DNA of 64,000 nucleotides from Theobroma cacao (lineage: Eukaryota > Streptophyta > Magnoliopsida > Malvales > Malvaceae), in assembly GCF_000208745.1 (NCBI RefSeq), contig NC_030853.1, forward strand, positions 3,890,197 through 3,954,196. Reading direction: 5' to 3'. The position numbers and the translations under genes are program-made. This document shows, one piece after another, positions 1-12,617 of the stretch (the first letter of the stretch is position 1; each line of letters opens with the position of its first letter). Below the pieces are notes generated by a model, which did no database searches, was not told the DNA's origin, and saw nothing but the letters and a program-made list of their open reading frames with translations.

Positions 1-1772
1 TGGTGGAAAATTACAATTTTGCCCCTGAGGTGGCAAAATTACCATTTTACCCTTATACTCCAAATTATACCGAAATTAAAATTTTTCACTTCTAAACCTC
101 AAATCATACTCCAATAAGTCAAATTATACTCCAATAAGTCAAATGGGGTCAAAAAAAGCTTTTCTAAAATTCCCATTTTGTCCCCAAGTGGCAAATGACC
201 ATTTTGCCCCTAGTTAGTGAAAATTCCGATTTGACTCCAAATTGATCCTCAAACTCTAAATTACCATTTTAAGTCATCCATGAACTGTAAAACTCTTAAT
301 CTCACCTTAAAATTCCTATTTGATCTAGTTCGAGGATTAAATAAACTTTGTTGTACCTCTAGGTACAATACCGACTTTTGTAAATTTTTCGGGACTCTCC
401 TAGCATGCAATCATGCTATCATCACATGTAAGTCATGAATAGTATTTTATAAGGTCGGGCTTTACACAACGGCTTATGCGCACTCCCACTCGCACATAGC
501 CGGGTCAGCAACGGCTTATGTGCACTCCCATTCACACATAGTTGGGTCAGCAACGGCTTATGTGCATTCCTACTCGCACATAGCCGGGTCCACATCAACA
601 TACAAAGAAACACCCAATGCATATCATGCATATTATCATATTTTGATAACACATAACCCATTGTATAGCACATTTTGACAATATAAAATCACTTCACCAA
701 AGGCTTGTTCCCAAGGTACATTTTCAAAGACAAGTTGGATAAAATCATTCACATTCCCCAAAACAAGTTTGAAATGCAAGTCCATTCACTGGCGTTTGTT
801 GAGCCTTTAACCGACTCTAACTTTCTTAATGGTCCAATTGGGACGGTGTGTCTTCGTTGGAACCTATCATCACATTAACATCACAATTATGTTAATTCAC
901 ATACTTATAGAGTCCAAAAGCTTTCCCTTAGCTTACTTCAAATGGCCATTAAATGGCTATCCATTTTTCACTATCCTATCATTCCAAAGTGAATTAATAA
1001 TCTCAACTACAAAATATTCACAAATCAAATCTCTAGTCATTCTCAACACTAAAATTTCAACTCAAATTTACTACTCACCTTAATAGCTTTAAAACTTTGA
1101 AATGCTTTCCAACAATTCTCTAAACTATTGTAAAGCTTCCTCTTTCTCTCTTTAAAACACCTAACTAGTGAGAGAGAGTATGGAAACAATATTTTTCAAG
1201 GGTTTTAAAGTGAGAGAATGGAAGAGCACACTGGTTTATGGAAAGGGTGCACCAAAAGCATGAAATTTGGAGCTATTTGAGGAAGGTTGTGGAGCTTTCT
1301 TATCAAGCTTTCATGGAGGTTGGGAAGCAACGTGAAAGAGAAGAAGAAGAAGAAGAAAAGCTGCTGGAAGAAAGGGATATTTATAGCCCAAGCTTATCCA
1401 CTCCATTTAAATTACCAAAATGCCCCTCCACAAATTAGTTTATTCTCCTTAAATCTTTTATGCAATCTTTTTACTCTTTTGACACTGGGACAAGGTCCAT
1501 AATGGTCTAAATATACTCAGGTTCACGAAAACTTAATTTTTGTCTCGAGGTGAAAAATGACCATTTTACCCCTGTTGTGAAAATTATTATCACTTCTAGT
1601 TTTCTCTGTGTTTTTATCATTACACGTCATTTATGCGGGTCTTATGCCTATTTAGACCTTAAAATATCATAAAACTTTCTTCTAAGAGCTATTAGAAGAA
1701 ATGACGAAACTACTTCTAGCTCGTGTTATTACATCTATGCTAAGTTACAAGCCTATAGAGGTTGGGGTCTCA
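1..1772 (-). mobile_element. LTR fragment of a large non-coding LTR element (family J), cut by the window edge
   Basis: The reverse complement begins TGTGAGACCCCAACC at 1772 and runs leftward out of the window. It is related along its length to the LTR at 43635-45915, which lies in the opposite orientation. Shared landmarks are the TGTGA-ACC start, a purine-rich GAAGAAGAAG stretch, an AAATGGTCATTTT segment and a block of short GC-richer tandem repeats. No protein of recognisable family is encoded. ORFs such as 1238-1438 and 422-673 fall in simple or tandem repeats and are not counted as genes. The right end abuts an Athila-type LTR fragment in mid-sequence, so this element probably inserted there. 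Confidence 0.6.
469..592. repeat. Three tandem 42-bp repeats inside the family J LTR
   Basis: Units start at 469, 511 and 553, each beginning ACGGCTTATG and containing a CACTCCCACTCGCACATAG-like core followed by GGGTCAGCA. They differ by a few C/T changes. Related repeats (GTGCGGTGTGGGAGTGCACATG type) occur in reverse complement at about 44735-44845 in the second family J copy. There are no spacers, so this is not a CRISPR array. Confidence 0.8.
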
Positions 1773-1980
1773 CAGGTTGATTGTGTTTGGAACAATGAAA
1801 GATAATTGGGTTTATTTCAATCTTGTGCTTAATGCGTCTACTTGCCTGATCATCAATTAGATTGATAGATAACCTAAACGAAATTGAGAGAAAGAGTTTA
1901 ATGTAAGCCTTGGATGAAATAACATATGTTCAATATCAATTGCATGAGATGATTGATTTGATTTGCTGTGAGGTAGACAT
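1773..1980 (+). mobile_element. Athila-type LTR fragment, left part
   Basis: This piece carries the conserved mid-LTR text of the Athila-type family: CTTAATGCGTCTAC, then GCCTGATCATCAATTAG and CCTAAACGAAATTGAG. Equivalent stretches lie at 30050-30105 and 33140-33240. It is interrupted at 1980 by a copia solo LTR and resumes at 12618. Both its ends are junctions with other elements. Confidence 0.6.
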
Positions 1981-2076
1981 TGTTGGGTCAGGGCTAATCA
2001 TGCATCAAATACAATAAAATACAGTAGAAATAAATTTAAAAATTAAATTATGTATCACTTTCCTAGGATCTCTTTT

Positions 2077-5000
2077 TGTAACGACCGCTCCTCGGCCATT
2101 ATCGACGTTCGAGACCTTCGAGAGAACCCGCCAAGCTCTGAACAAGCCTTATTAGAGATCCCCGATAATTCACTATACTCGTTCACCAATCCATGTTATT
2201 GCTTTAAACAATATACTCTCGAAACATGATTTGAACAATAACAAATCATTTTGGCCTTTAATCCATGTGATCATATGTAAATACATCATAGTCTAGAATC
2301 TCCAATTAAACATTTATAATCAAACCAGTGCTCATTTACAAAAGAAAACAAAATACAATGACTCGACCTCTAGCAGTGGAGTGACTCGGAATGAGATGCT
2401 ATGAGTTGCCTTAACCTATCTGCGATGGACTGTAAATATCGATGATTGCATGCTAGGCCGATCACTATCTGCAAAAGGGAAATAAGGAGATGAGTCTCAT
2501 AAACTCAGTGATCATCGGCTCCGTGAGTAGGGAAAAGATGGAAAAAAAGCAATAAGCAGATCATTTGAATGATAAAACCAGAATATAAAATGCAAATCTT
2601 ATAAACCAAACCACAAGGAGGATATTTGTACCTTGTAAAAATAATATTGTAAAATCATAATATAATGCTTGCTTCGGCAAAATAGTGTCAAAAATAAGTG
2701 TAAAAGAAAAAGGTTTCACTCACCGGAAACATCATTGCCATCAAAGTATAAAATACAGTATAAAGGTAAGCACACTCCCAAAATGTGTGGCATGTAAAGA
2801 AATCAAAGTGTACGGCCACCTAAATCAACTCATGTTTGTCAAGTAAGCATTGAAAGCTTTTATTTAAACAAGGGGAGCTGCAGAGAAAATCTTAACTCTC
2901 CACCATGCAAGAGAGTACGCGTTGAAAACTCACAAGGCTCTCAAGTAAGAAAGTATAATATCAACACGTGGACCCACTTCCAAGTAATAACAATTCGGGA
3001 GTCTTACTCCACCGGATTCCCATAGCCATGGCAGTCTCCACGATGTTGGTCGACATCGGAGAATCAAGCAATCGTTATCGCGCATATCTGGGAGTCTCAT
3101 TCCACTGGACCACTATTGGCCTAGCCATGTATACATATCATAGGTCGTGGCTCCCATCACTCCTAACTGCCTATCGATGACCCAAAGGTTCTCTAGGTAG
3201 AGCTCACTTATGCACGAGGGTCACAATTAACCGTAGTGACAGTCGGCCTACTCTCGACGCACTTGGTTTGTCAAAATCATTTTCAAAAATCAAATCGAGG
3301 TTTCCAAGTCTTTTGCTTAAAACCATTTGAAAACAAGGTTCAATAACCTTTCAAATTTCTTTTCACCTAAAAAGGCATGGTGTATTCTCTTACACAAAGA
3401 TCGGACTAAAACCGGTGCTCCAAACTTGCATTTTTAAATCATTTAACAATTGCATTTAAACTATGCATATCACACAAAAATACAAAGCTCGGATTTTGAA
3501 TGCAAAACAATATAAAAGGCTTATTTCTCGGTTTCTAAAACACTTTACGTATATAACTCATCTATAGATATATCCAAAACAATTTTCAAAACAACTTGCA
3601 TGCACAATTTCCTACGAGTTCTACCAGCCCATGCTTTCCATAATAACAATGTATAAATCATTATAAATCCATTAAGAAATCATCTATCGGGGCTAATAGC
3701 TCATGCTTTCCACAATTGCATTTAATGAAATTTGGCAACATTTATAAAATGTATAACATTAAATGGCTATGGAAATTTTTGAAATAGACACCCCCCCACT
3801 CACGTTACAATAGCGGAACTCTTCGTCACTATTGATTCGAGTGCGTATCTTGATATTTCTACTTATTCGTCACTTGTTACCTCACCCAGTACGCCACCAC
3901 GGCAAACTTTCCTAGCAACAAATTAAACTCAATACATTTAGTGTATATCATTTCCACTTCTCTTCTCATTCAATCATGAATCCTCATTCTATTAACTTGC
4001 ATCTTGACATGTTTTTTGCTAAGGTTCTTCATATCCTTTGCTTGCGTAATTCTTTAGATTACAAGTACCGGCAACTTGTTTATAACATTAGCACACATAT
4101 TAATCTTTTCCAATGGTATCTATCTAGTTCAACTATCATTTTCACACCAATAACCTCGCATATGGTAGCAATTATAAATCTAATTTCATCAAGCATTTCC
4201 TAAATTTACATGCACCACAATTTACATTCATATGCTACCCACACTTGCACAATTATTTCCTCACAATATTCAACTAACCGTAGGCTTTAAAACATTGCGT
4301 TAAGCTTACCGCTTACCGCTTTCCTTTTCCACTTTAAGTCCATAATGTACCCACGGGGTTATTGGCTTGTATGTCACCAATTTTTCTCCAATCAAGCCAA
4401 TCTTTGATGCCACAAGATATTTCTCTTAGTCACTAACTCATTTTCAAAGATTACTCAAGCTAAAAACAAGAATCCTTACCTTTCCTTACTTGAATCACCA
4501 AAACCAAGCTTTTTCTTCCTTTCTCTCTTTTTCTTTCTCCTTTCTTTCTTTCTCCTTTCTCCTTTCTCCTTTCTTCCAACTGATTTCATCTATTTTCTTT
4601 CCAAGAGTATGGTTTTCCTTGCAAAACAAAGCCATTTTTCTTTTCAAATGCATGGTGGCAAGGTGAAAATGGCATAGAAGTTTGAAAGTGGCGTGGAAGC
4701 ATGAAGGTAAGGAAGAAAATATCTTGTGGTTGGAGATAAGAACTGGCCATGGGATAAGAATAAAGATTCAAAGCTTCCTTTGGAAGCTTTGACCAAACTA
4801 ATGGTAAAATTATCATTTTACCCTCAAAGGATTTTACCCTTTTCAGTTGTATCCTCCCACAATCTTTTAATTTCAATTTCTTTCCTTTTTTCTTCCTTAA
4901 CACTTATATCAATAAAATATCAAGTTTATGCTTCAACGAGATATCACCGAAATATTTAAATATTAACTTACCCGCGCTAGCTTTATTTAATAAAAACACG

Positions 5001-5400
5001 TGGGCCCCATTAATGTCATTTTTCTCTGAAATTTCCTCGTTCTTCTTCTCTCCCACTTAGATTGACCATATACTCCTTCATGAAAAATTTTGACACTGAA
5101 TAAAATATTAATATTTTAATATTATTTTATTAAAAAAAATTATTTTATTTTAAAATTTCTCACTTGTCTCCTTGGCACCTAAAATGTCTTATTATGCCTT
5201 GATTCACTTTCGAATCACTTTTTATCTCGCTAATTCATCCTCAATAAAAATATTATTATCTAGTTGTTATTTCCTCGCGTGCGAGATATTTTATTTTAAA
5301 CTATTCCTTTCACCCTTCATCACTTTTAAACATTTTAATTAACCTCAATTGGCATCCGATAAGCTTTATTAGCCACCATATCAAAGTACGGGGTATTACA
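2077..5400 (-). repeat. Left LTR (3' LTR) of L1, 3.3 kb
   Basis: This is the full-length LTR form, TGTAACGACC to GGTATTACA. It is about 1.86 kb longer than its partner because it keeps roughly 3335-5230, which is missing from the right LTR. The retained part contains a C/T-rich microsatellite at about 4505-4575 and no convincing gene. The short ORFs inside (2968-3180, 3976-4203, 4586-4903) match nothing I recognise. Confidence 0.85.
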
Positions 5401-5415
5401 ATCTCCTCCACTTAA
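5401..5415 (-). other. Polypurine tract of L1
   Basis: On the minus strand AAGTGGAGGAGAT runs directly into the LTR start TGTAATACCCC. This is the expected plus-strand primer position next to a 3' LTR, and it fixes the minus orientation of the element. Confidence 0.75.
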
Positions 5416-8400
5416 ATAGAATTCATCCTCGAATTCAAATTAACATAGGGTGAACAATCAAAGTTCTAAAATTCTACTGCATCACTTTCGTTGGCCATTC
5501 TTAACATAGGATCTTGGTTTATACATTATATTGACTTCCAATCTTTATAGAAAACTCGACAATGCCATAGTATATACAATTATGTGTACTACACTTCTTG
5601 AATCACATCAATACTATTCTTCATCTTATAAAGAGGATTCAAACATGTCATTATCTCATGCTATAACCACTTATAGAATATCATCTTTGAACAAATTATA
5701 GCCAACTCCGTATGAGTTTTATACCAATATGCAACATATATATCCACACATATTTCCAAAAATTTCAACTTTAAGTAGTCTTAGGCATATCAAGCTCAAT
5801 AAACCACTTGTAATACTGAAATTGCCAATAAATCAAGTTTAGATTATCTCCTTTTACGTTTAATCAGATTATACTCACCATCATGTGGGGAATACTCAAA
5901 ACTGGTTTATGTGTTTTATTCTCATACAAGTGTCAATCACTAATTGGCATCATCCCCAAGCACCACGTGTCTTAAAAGTTGATTTTTTTTCTTAGCCAAA
6001 ATTCATATTGTGGTATTATAACTTTAAGTCATGTCTCATTACCAAATCTTTACTCGTATATTAGTACATGAATTCTCAAATCATCATCTCTTTTCTAAGT
6101 AGATCTCTACAATTTTTGTAGTGTATTTCTATTCCCTCACCAAGGGTAATATCATTTAATCAAACCATATCACCCTCGTTCTCTAAATATTTGAAGCACC
6201 ATTCAACCTTTGCCTACCCTTATCAGGCAATTTACCTTGATAATTACTCAAAATAATTTTGAACTTGTGGAGAAAGCACGTTTCACAATTTATGCCTTGT
6301 GTCTACAAGTATATTGAGATCGCAACCTCATTAGGATTACATAATGGCAAGATAATCATTGTCTTAAACCAATATTTCCAGGCATCCTTATATTTGCAAC
6401 ATATCTTTGTACCTATATTACATATCAGTCATGAGCCCCAACTTGACTATATAGCCATTTGCTCTTTGAGCTTTAATGTTTTCTCATTATGAAAAAAAAT
6501 CTCTCAAATTTATCTCATCAGGGTGTTCACAAGGTGGATACAAGTCCATAACTTATGGTTCAATACCTAAAGCAGTGAACACCATCTTATTGTTAAAGTT
6601 GTACCCTTGTCTACCAATCATAACTCTCTTTGCTCATTTACTTATACATTGCTTGGTTGCTCACAAGCCACTCATGGCCATCCATTTGACCTCTTATAAT
6701 AAGTCAAACTAATACATTCTCACACTTTTCCACACATTTTCAAAACACTTAAACACTTTCTTTAATAGGATTCTATAGAGAACTTAAACAATCAAAGGCT
6801 TATCTTCTAAGCCACTCATAACCTTAACAATTTAATGTATGCATAATAGCATTGTAGCTTATTAGTCCCAATGGACATCATTTTCAAATCTCCCAAAGTG
6901 TCCTTGTCCTTAGTTCGGACCATACAAAATTAATTTAGTATATTTGCATCTATTATCCTTAAGCTTTTTATGCTTGTCATAACAACATCCACACTTCTCC
7001 CATCATTTATCGTACTTTTCATTCACTCTTTCCTTCGCCTTTAACAGGGCTTAGTCTCTTGTCTCTTTTATCTCTTAGGATTTGACTTTAGTTCGCGTAA
7101 TGTTTATCTTAATACTTCACATGGTAATTTATCTCAAGAACTTTCTAATTCCCTTTTTTGTTTCATGCCCTTATATATGGTAATAAAGAAACTTTTCAAT
7201 TCATTTATATAAATACTTTCCAAAACCTTACAACTCCAATCAACAAAGCTGAACATCAAGTCTACTAACCATAACTCCGCTTGCAAATTCGTCTCCATGC
7301 CACTTACATCTTGTTCTTGCTTCCTAACATAAGATGTTCCTAGTGCTCCAATGCTGAGCGGTCAGCACTGCGATGCTGCAGCCATTGAAAATTTACTTTA
7401 TCAAAACAATTCTCCAAACTCGTAAATTACAACTCCAAGTGTATGCCCATATATTGATAACCTTTACATATTTCATGATCATGAAAACCACAATTCGCAA
7501 AACTAACTTTAGATCGTACGTATGCTATCAGAACATTAATTTCAACATATCTATTTCACCCTTTTTGTGGTATGCCAAAATTGTTGTTTAGGCATATTTC
7601 ACTACTAACAATCATATTCCTTTACCATAGCATTTAGTACAAATTTGCTTAAGCAATTGTCTCCAAATAACTCTTAACACATAAATATCAAATTGTACAC
7701 CACTTAATGTTAAGATCTTGACTTTACTCATCGATCCTTAACCAATCACATTTATAAAGTGAATAATTTACTCAATTATTGCATCTTTCCCTTGCGGTCA
7801 TAAGATCAAAGTTATCCTAAACTTAGGATGCGGAACTTCCTCTTAGAGCATGTCCAAAAATCGGTATTTTCTAAATCCCTTACCTTTGAGGAGATCACAT
7901 TCAAGACTGATCATTTACACCATGGTTTGCATATTAAACCAAACAAATTTTTAAATTGACCTTTAAAGCAATTCGTATATCAAACTCAAATATAGAACTC
8001 TGTATGGCATTTAGACTAGATTCAACATTTTCAATTCATTTAACTTTAAACTACCAAATCCACAACTAGTCCTTTAATCCTTTGGCTTTGCGCTAAGCAT
8101 AGCAAAATTCAAGCTCATCCTTAGAGCAGATTTGTTTACTAACCTTTTACTTCTTGACCACACATCAATTATAATAGTCACTGATTTTCACCCTTGAGCT
8201 AATTCATGCACTTTTTTTTTTAACTATAAACCATAATAGGTCAAATCAATTCTTGGGATCTCACAATCACTTAATTGAATCAAAACTAGCTCCCTCTAAG
8301 TTGTTGTACACATATTCAACATATATTTGCGTATAAAATATTTTGAAAGCCCAAGACCATTTATATATGGGCAGAGCAAACTTAATTAACATGGTGCACT

Positions 8401-8940
8401 TACCTCCGTGCACGTGAGTATCAATTTACACCTCCTTTAATGCTTAGATTTATAACCCTCAAGCAAATTACAATAATTACTATTCATTCCAGTCAAATTA
8501 TGCCCCTTATTACTATTATCACATGTGCTCCTTTGTATCGATCTAAAATACAATCCATAGTCATCTAATTTTCTTCTCATTGACATTCATGGGCTCAAGT
8601 TATAACTGCACCAATGAATAAGTTACTACGAACTTATTAGTCCAGCTTGACTTTCCTCCATCTTTAATCGGAGGGATATATCATTATATTAACCTTTCAT
8701 TAAGAGCATTTACTTAAATCTTTCCAACAACAGCTCGTGTCTCGGGTGGCATCTCAAACCTCGACAACAGCACCACTTATGACCCTTATATGAAGTTAGC
8801 AAAATGGTAGGTTATTAGGAATAGGAGTTTATATAGCCTATTGTCTATGACTTATGCTGTAGTCACAAATCATAAACAAGACTCTACACTAACTTCGACA
8901 ACTTCGCTAACTGACACAAGAGTTCCTAGGACTCGACTCA
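5416..8940. other. Internal non-coding region of L1
   Basis: This is an AT-rich stretch of about 3.5 kb. I looked for retroviral protease, RT, RNase H, integrase and zinc-knuckle motifs on both strands and saw none. The longest ORFs (6259-6492, 6476-6712, 7373-7591) are under 80 codons, low in complexity and unrecognised. The region is best read as the non-coding body of a LARD-like element. Confidence 0.6.
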
Positions 8941-8945
8941 ACCTA

Positions 8946-8958
8946 GGCTCTGATACTA
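8946..8958 (-). other. Second, displaced primer-binding-site-like sequence in L1
   Basis: GGCTCTGATACTA followed by ACTTTGTCAC resembles the LTR/PBS junction at 9160-9180 but lies 213 bp inside the element. It is followed by a direct duplication of a GGCGGCTCCAC-CTTGGGTA segment (8973 onward and 9051 onward). Confidence 0.5.
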
Positions 8959-9161
8959 ACTTTGTCACTAGTGGCGGCTCCACATCCTTGGGTAACCCTT
9001 TCCTCTTTTAGCGGTGGCAACAAAGGATACCTATCAGAGAACTCATAAGGCGGCTCCACCTCTTTGGGTAGCCCTTTCCTCTATAAGCCCCTGGGTGGAG
9101 AGTCATGCTTCGCCCATTGTTCACATGCGAGAGTTCCAAAGGATCGGGTTACAACCCTTTA

Positions 9162-9172
9162 CTCTGATACCA
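9162..9172 (-). other. Primer binding site of L1 (initiator tRNA-Met type)
   Basis: The minus strand reads TGGTATCAGAG four bases from the LTR end at 9177. TGGTATCAGAGC is the usual PBS of plant copia elements and many gypsy elements, complementary to the 3' end of a methionine tRNA. Confidence 0.75.
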
Positions 9173-9176
9173 ACTT

Positions 9177-10639
9177 TGTAACGATCGCTCCCAGGCCGTT
9201 ATCGACGTTCGAGACCTTCGAGAGAACATGCCAAGTCTCGAACAAGCCTTATTAGAGATCCTCGATAATTCACTATACTCGTTCACCAATCCAAGTTATT
9301 GCTTTAAACAATTTACTCTTTGAACATGATTTAAACAATAAGCATAACAAATCATTTTGACCTTTAATCCATGTGATCATATGTAAATACATCATAGTCT
9401 AGAATCTCCAACTAAAGATTTATAATGAGACTAGTACTCATTTACAAAAGAAAACAAAGTACAATGACTCGGCCTCTAGTAGCGGAGTGACTTGGAATGA
9501 AATGCTATGAGATGTCTTGACCTATTTACGGTGGACCATAAATACCAATGATTGCACCTAGGCCGATCACTATCTGCAAAAGGGAAATAAAGGGGTGAGT
9601 CTCACAAACTCAGTGATCATTGGTTCTGTTTACAGGGAGAAGATGGGAAACAAGAAATAAGCAGATCATTTGAATGATAAAACCAGAATATAAAATGCAA
9701 ATCTTATAAACCAAACCATAAGGAGGATATTTGTGCCTTGTAAAAATAATATTGTAAAATCATAATGCAATGCTTGCTTTGGCAAAACAGTGCCGAAAAT
9801 AAGTGTAACAGAAAAAAGTTTCACTCACCAGAAACATCATTGTCATCAAAGTATGAAATACAGTATAAAGGTAAGCACGCTCCCAAAATGTGTGGCATGT
9901 AAAGAAATCAAAGTGTACGGCCACCTAAATCAACTCATGTTTGTCAAGTAAGCATTGACAGCTTTTATTTAAACAATGGGAGCTGTAGAGAAAATCTTTA
10001 CTCTCCACCATGCAAAAGAGTACGTGTTGAAAACTCACAAGGCTCTGAAGTAGGAAAGTAAAATATCAACATGTGGACCCATTTTTACGTAATAACAATC
10101 CGAGAGTCTTACTCCATCAGATTCCCATAGCCATGGCAGTCTCCACGATGTTGGCCGACATCGGAGAATCAAGTGGTCGTTACCGTGCACATCTGAGAGT
10201 CTCATTCCACCAGACCACTTGTGGCCTAGCCATGTATACATATCATAGGTCGTGGTCCCCATCACACCTAACTGCATGTCAGTGACCCAAAGGTTCTCTA
10301 GGTAGAGCTCACTCGTGCACGAAGGTTACAATTAACCGAAGTGACAGTCGGCCTACTCTCGACGCACTTGGTTTGTCAAAACCATTTTCAAAAATCAAAT
10401 CGAGGTTTCCAAGTCTTTTGCTTAAAACCATTTGAAAACAAGGTCATTATCCAATTGACCATATACTCCTAATTCATCTTCAATAAAAATATTATTATCC
10501 AATTGTTATTTCCTTGCGTGTAAGATATTTTATTCCAAACTATTCCTTTCACCCTTCATCACTTTTAAACATTCTAATTAACATCAATTGGCATCCGATA
10601 AGTTTTATTAGCCACCATATCAAAGTACGGGGTATTACA
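9177..10639 (-). repeat. Right LTR (5' LTR) of L1, internally deleted to 1.46 kb
   Basis: It matches the left LTR at both ends: TGTAACGATCGCTCC at the start and GGGGTATTACA at the end. It jumps at about 10444 from the segment equivalent to about 3335 to the segments equivalent to about 5063-5076 and then 5228 onward. The joined text CAATTGACCATATACTCC followed by AATTCATC suggests two deletion steps at short homologies. Confidence 0.85.
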
Positions 10640-11154
10640 CTTTTATGCCAAAATGAGTACAAAATTAAATTAATAAATAAAATATATGATCATATCACTT
10701 TACCTAAATAACAAAGATTGATGAATCCTTTATTAAAACACCAAATCAACCTTCAAAAAGCTCAACCACCTCAGCCCGGTTGTTGCAAACCAAAGCTGTC
10801 CAAAGAATCCTTGTGCAACCTCTAATGGTGATCCACACCAATGAATTAAAAAATCATTCTTTAAGGATTGAGAGTGATATGCCTTGACAATGTGCTAGCA
10901 AAGATAAGTTTCATAAACTCATAATCCGCACAAAAATTTTGGGACTGAACACACAAAAGAAATCAAGTGAATGAAAAGCTATTTTTCTTCACACAAAGAA
11001 CAGCAAGACAAAAGGAATTTATAATATGTTGTTCTTTTGATTTTTCAACCGTTCTCTCTCATTTTGTTTGGAAGCTATAGTAAGGTATTTTTACCTTGGA
11101 TTAATTTTAAACCCTAATTATAAAGCTATTTTGTAATTACCAATTAATCCAATA

Positions 11155-11460
11155 ATTTGATTAAATAATTTAATTAAGTCCTTAAGAAGCCCAGTTAACT
11201 TAATTGTTTAATTTAATTAATTAGGCTCAATAACTTAATTAAATAATTTAATTAATTAAGCCCAACAATTTAATTAAACAATTTTAATCAATTAGGCCAA
11301 TGACTTAATTAGACAAATTTAATCAATTAGGCCCAATGACTTAATTGTTTAATTTAATTAATTAAGCCCAATTACTTAATTAAACAATTTAATTAATTAG
11401 GCCAAAGGATTTAATTAAACAATTCAATTAATTAGGCACAACTTAATTAAACAATTTTAA
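11155..11460. repeat. Degenerate AT-rich tandem repeats in the family G LTR
   Basis: Roughly 45-bp units repeat the phrases TTAATTAAACAATTTAATT and AATTAGGCCCAA in irregular order six or more times. Similar phrases occur around 19690-19760 in the related copia LTR. Confidence 0.6.
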
Positions 11461-12617
11461 TCAAGTGCTAGAGAATCTCATAACTTCTAATTTGATTAAG
11501 TCCAACTTAATCACCTCTCCCATTTTATTTTCAACATTCATTTTAGGTGTCCGACCCATTAGACTTCTAACATGTTGGTAATGAACTCAACATATAATTC
11601 TTAAGTTAAACTTAAAATTAGATAAATTTAAACAACTTTAAGTTTATCATTAATCAAGTCAACTACCTAGAGTTCGTAGACTAAGATTGGGATCTAGCAA
11701 TCCATCATGGCCACTCAAATGTTAGAAGAGTCAAGATGGTTTGACTCAACCTTTTAGTGATCAACCTTTCAATGTAATTCATTCCCTCATTATATATCCT
11801 AGAGATGATAAGAGCATGGTGCAGTGTCTACTCTTATTGATCTCTATATTTGTTCTTAAAGTTTGATCATCAGCTTTATAAAGATTTATGAAACTTCTTT
11901 CATAATCCTCAAGTCGCCTTGGCCAAGGACATCAATAAACTAATATCAACCAGGAACAATTAGGATATGTCCCTTGCATCACTTGGGGTGATGATTCCTA
12001 TGTTGATCACTCATTTGCCTTCACATGCTTCATACTATACCCAAAAGCATCCCATTTTGGCATCCTTGGTTAGGCATCCATAAGGATGAAATCAAAGCAT
12101 AGCACTGTACACATAAGACAACCTGGTGTCTCAAGTCTAGGGAGTATTTACACAACTAACACATGAAAAGTATTATATAGACACTTGAGTGAAATACCAA
12201 ATGCATTTCTGGTGGCAGGTCATGTTCAGTGAACTTGCTATCCTAAGCAAGCACCTATATTCCAATTTCAAGTATCTCTATACTTCAATCTATGAGATCA
12301 ATTGCTCACTTCCAAAGTAAAAAACATAGAATATACTAGTCTCTAAGTATCATTGATGTCCAATCTTAATGATACATTGACCAGGAACATTTTGAGATTA
12401 TGTTTTGATGCATAGGGATCTCATAACTGTAACCCATTACAGTTCCCTTGCAAGGCATATTAATCTTATGAACTTCATCCAATTAGACTTATAACTCATT
12501 ATAATTGATGTCTTATTGAAGAAGAAAAATCCTTAATAATTCAACATGAATGATATTATTGCATGATTGGGATCAAACCTTAACCAATCCCAATTAGCAG
12601 CGAGGCTCATCCCAACA

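Larger units (their letters stand above)
2077..10639 (-). mobile_element. Non-autonomous large LTR retrotransposon derivative (LARD-like), family L1
   Basis: This is a complete element with unequal LTRs: 2077-5400 on the left (3' LTR in minus orientation) and 9177-10639 on the right (5' LTR). Both LTRs start TGTAACGA-CGCTCC and end GGGGTATTACA. The 5-bp target duplication CTTTT is perfect (2072-2076 and 10640-10644). A polypurine tract abuts the left LTR, and a primer binding site matching TGGTATCAGAG abuts the right LTR. The internal 3.8 kb (5401-9176) has only short AT-rich ORFs with no gag, protease, integrase or RT motifs that I can see. It must therefore have moved with proteins supplied by another element. 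A fragment of a related LTR lies at 43466-43634. Confidence 0.85.
1981..12617 (-). mobile_element. Copia-type solo LTR (family G), split by a nested 8.6 kb element
   Basis: The sequence opens TGTTGGGTCAGG at 1981 and closes CATCCCAACA at 12617, so the termini are inverted TGTTGGG/CCCAACA. Flanking 5-mers are GACAT (1976-1980) and AACAT (12618-12622), a target duplication with one mismatch. Removing the nested element at 2077-10639 leaves about 2.07 kb (1981-2076 plus 10645-12617). There is no internal region or second LTR, so this is a solo LTR. A related copy lies at about 49900-51205, sharing GACCCATTAG, a CTTCATCCAATTA segment and other stretches. The strand call rests on resemblance to the minus-strand copia relic at 19208-22715 and is tentative. 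Confidence 0.7.

Noticed and set aside
469..592. CRISPR-like repeat array
   Set aside because: Units are directly adjacent without unique spacers, in a plant LTR.
422..673. Minus-strand ORF with a repeated 14-residue motif
   Set aside because: The peptide repeat simply reflects the 42-bp DNA minisatellite, which happens to be a multiple of three.
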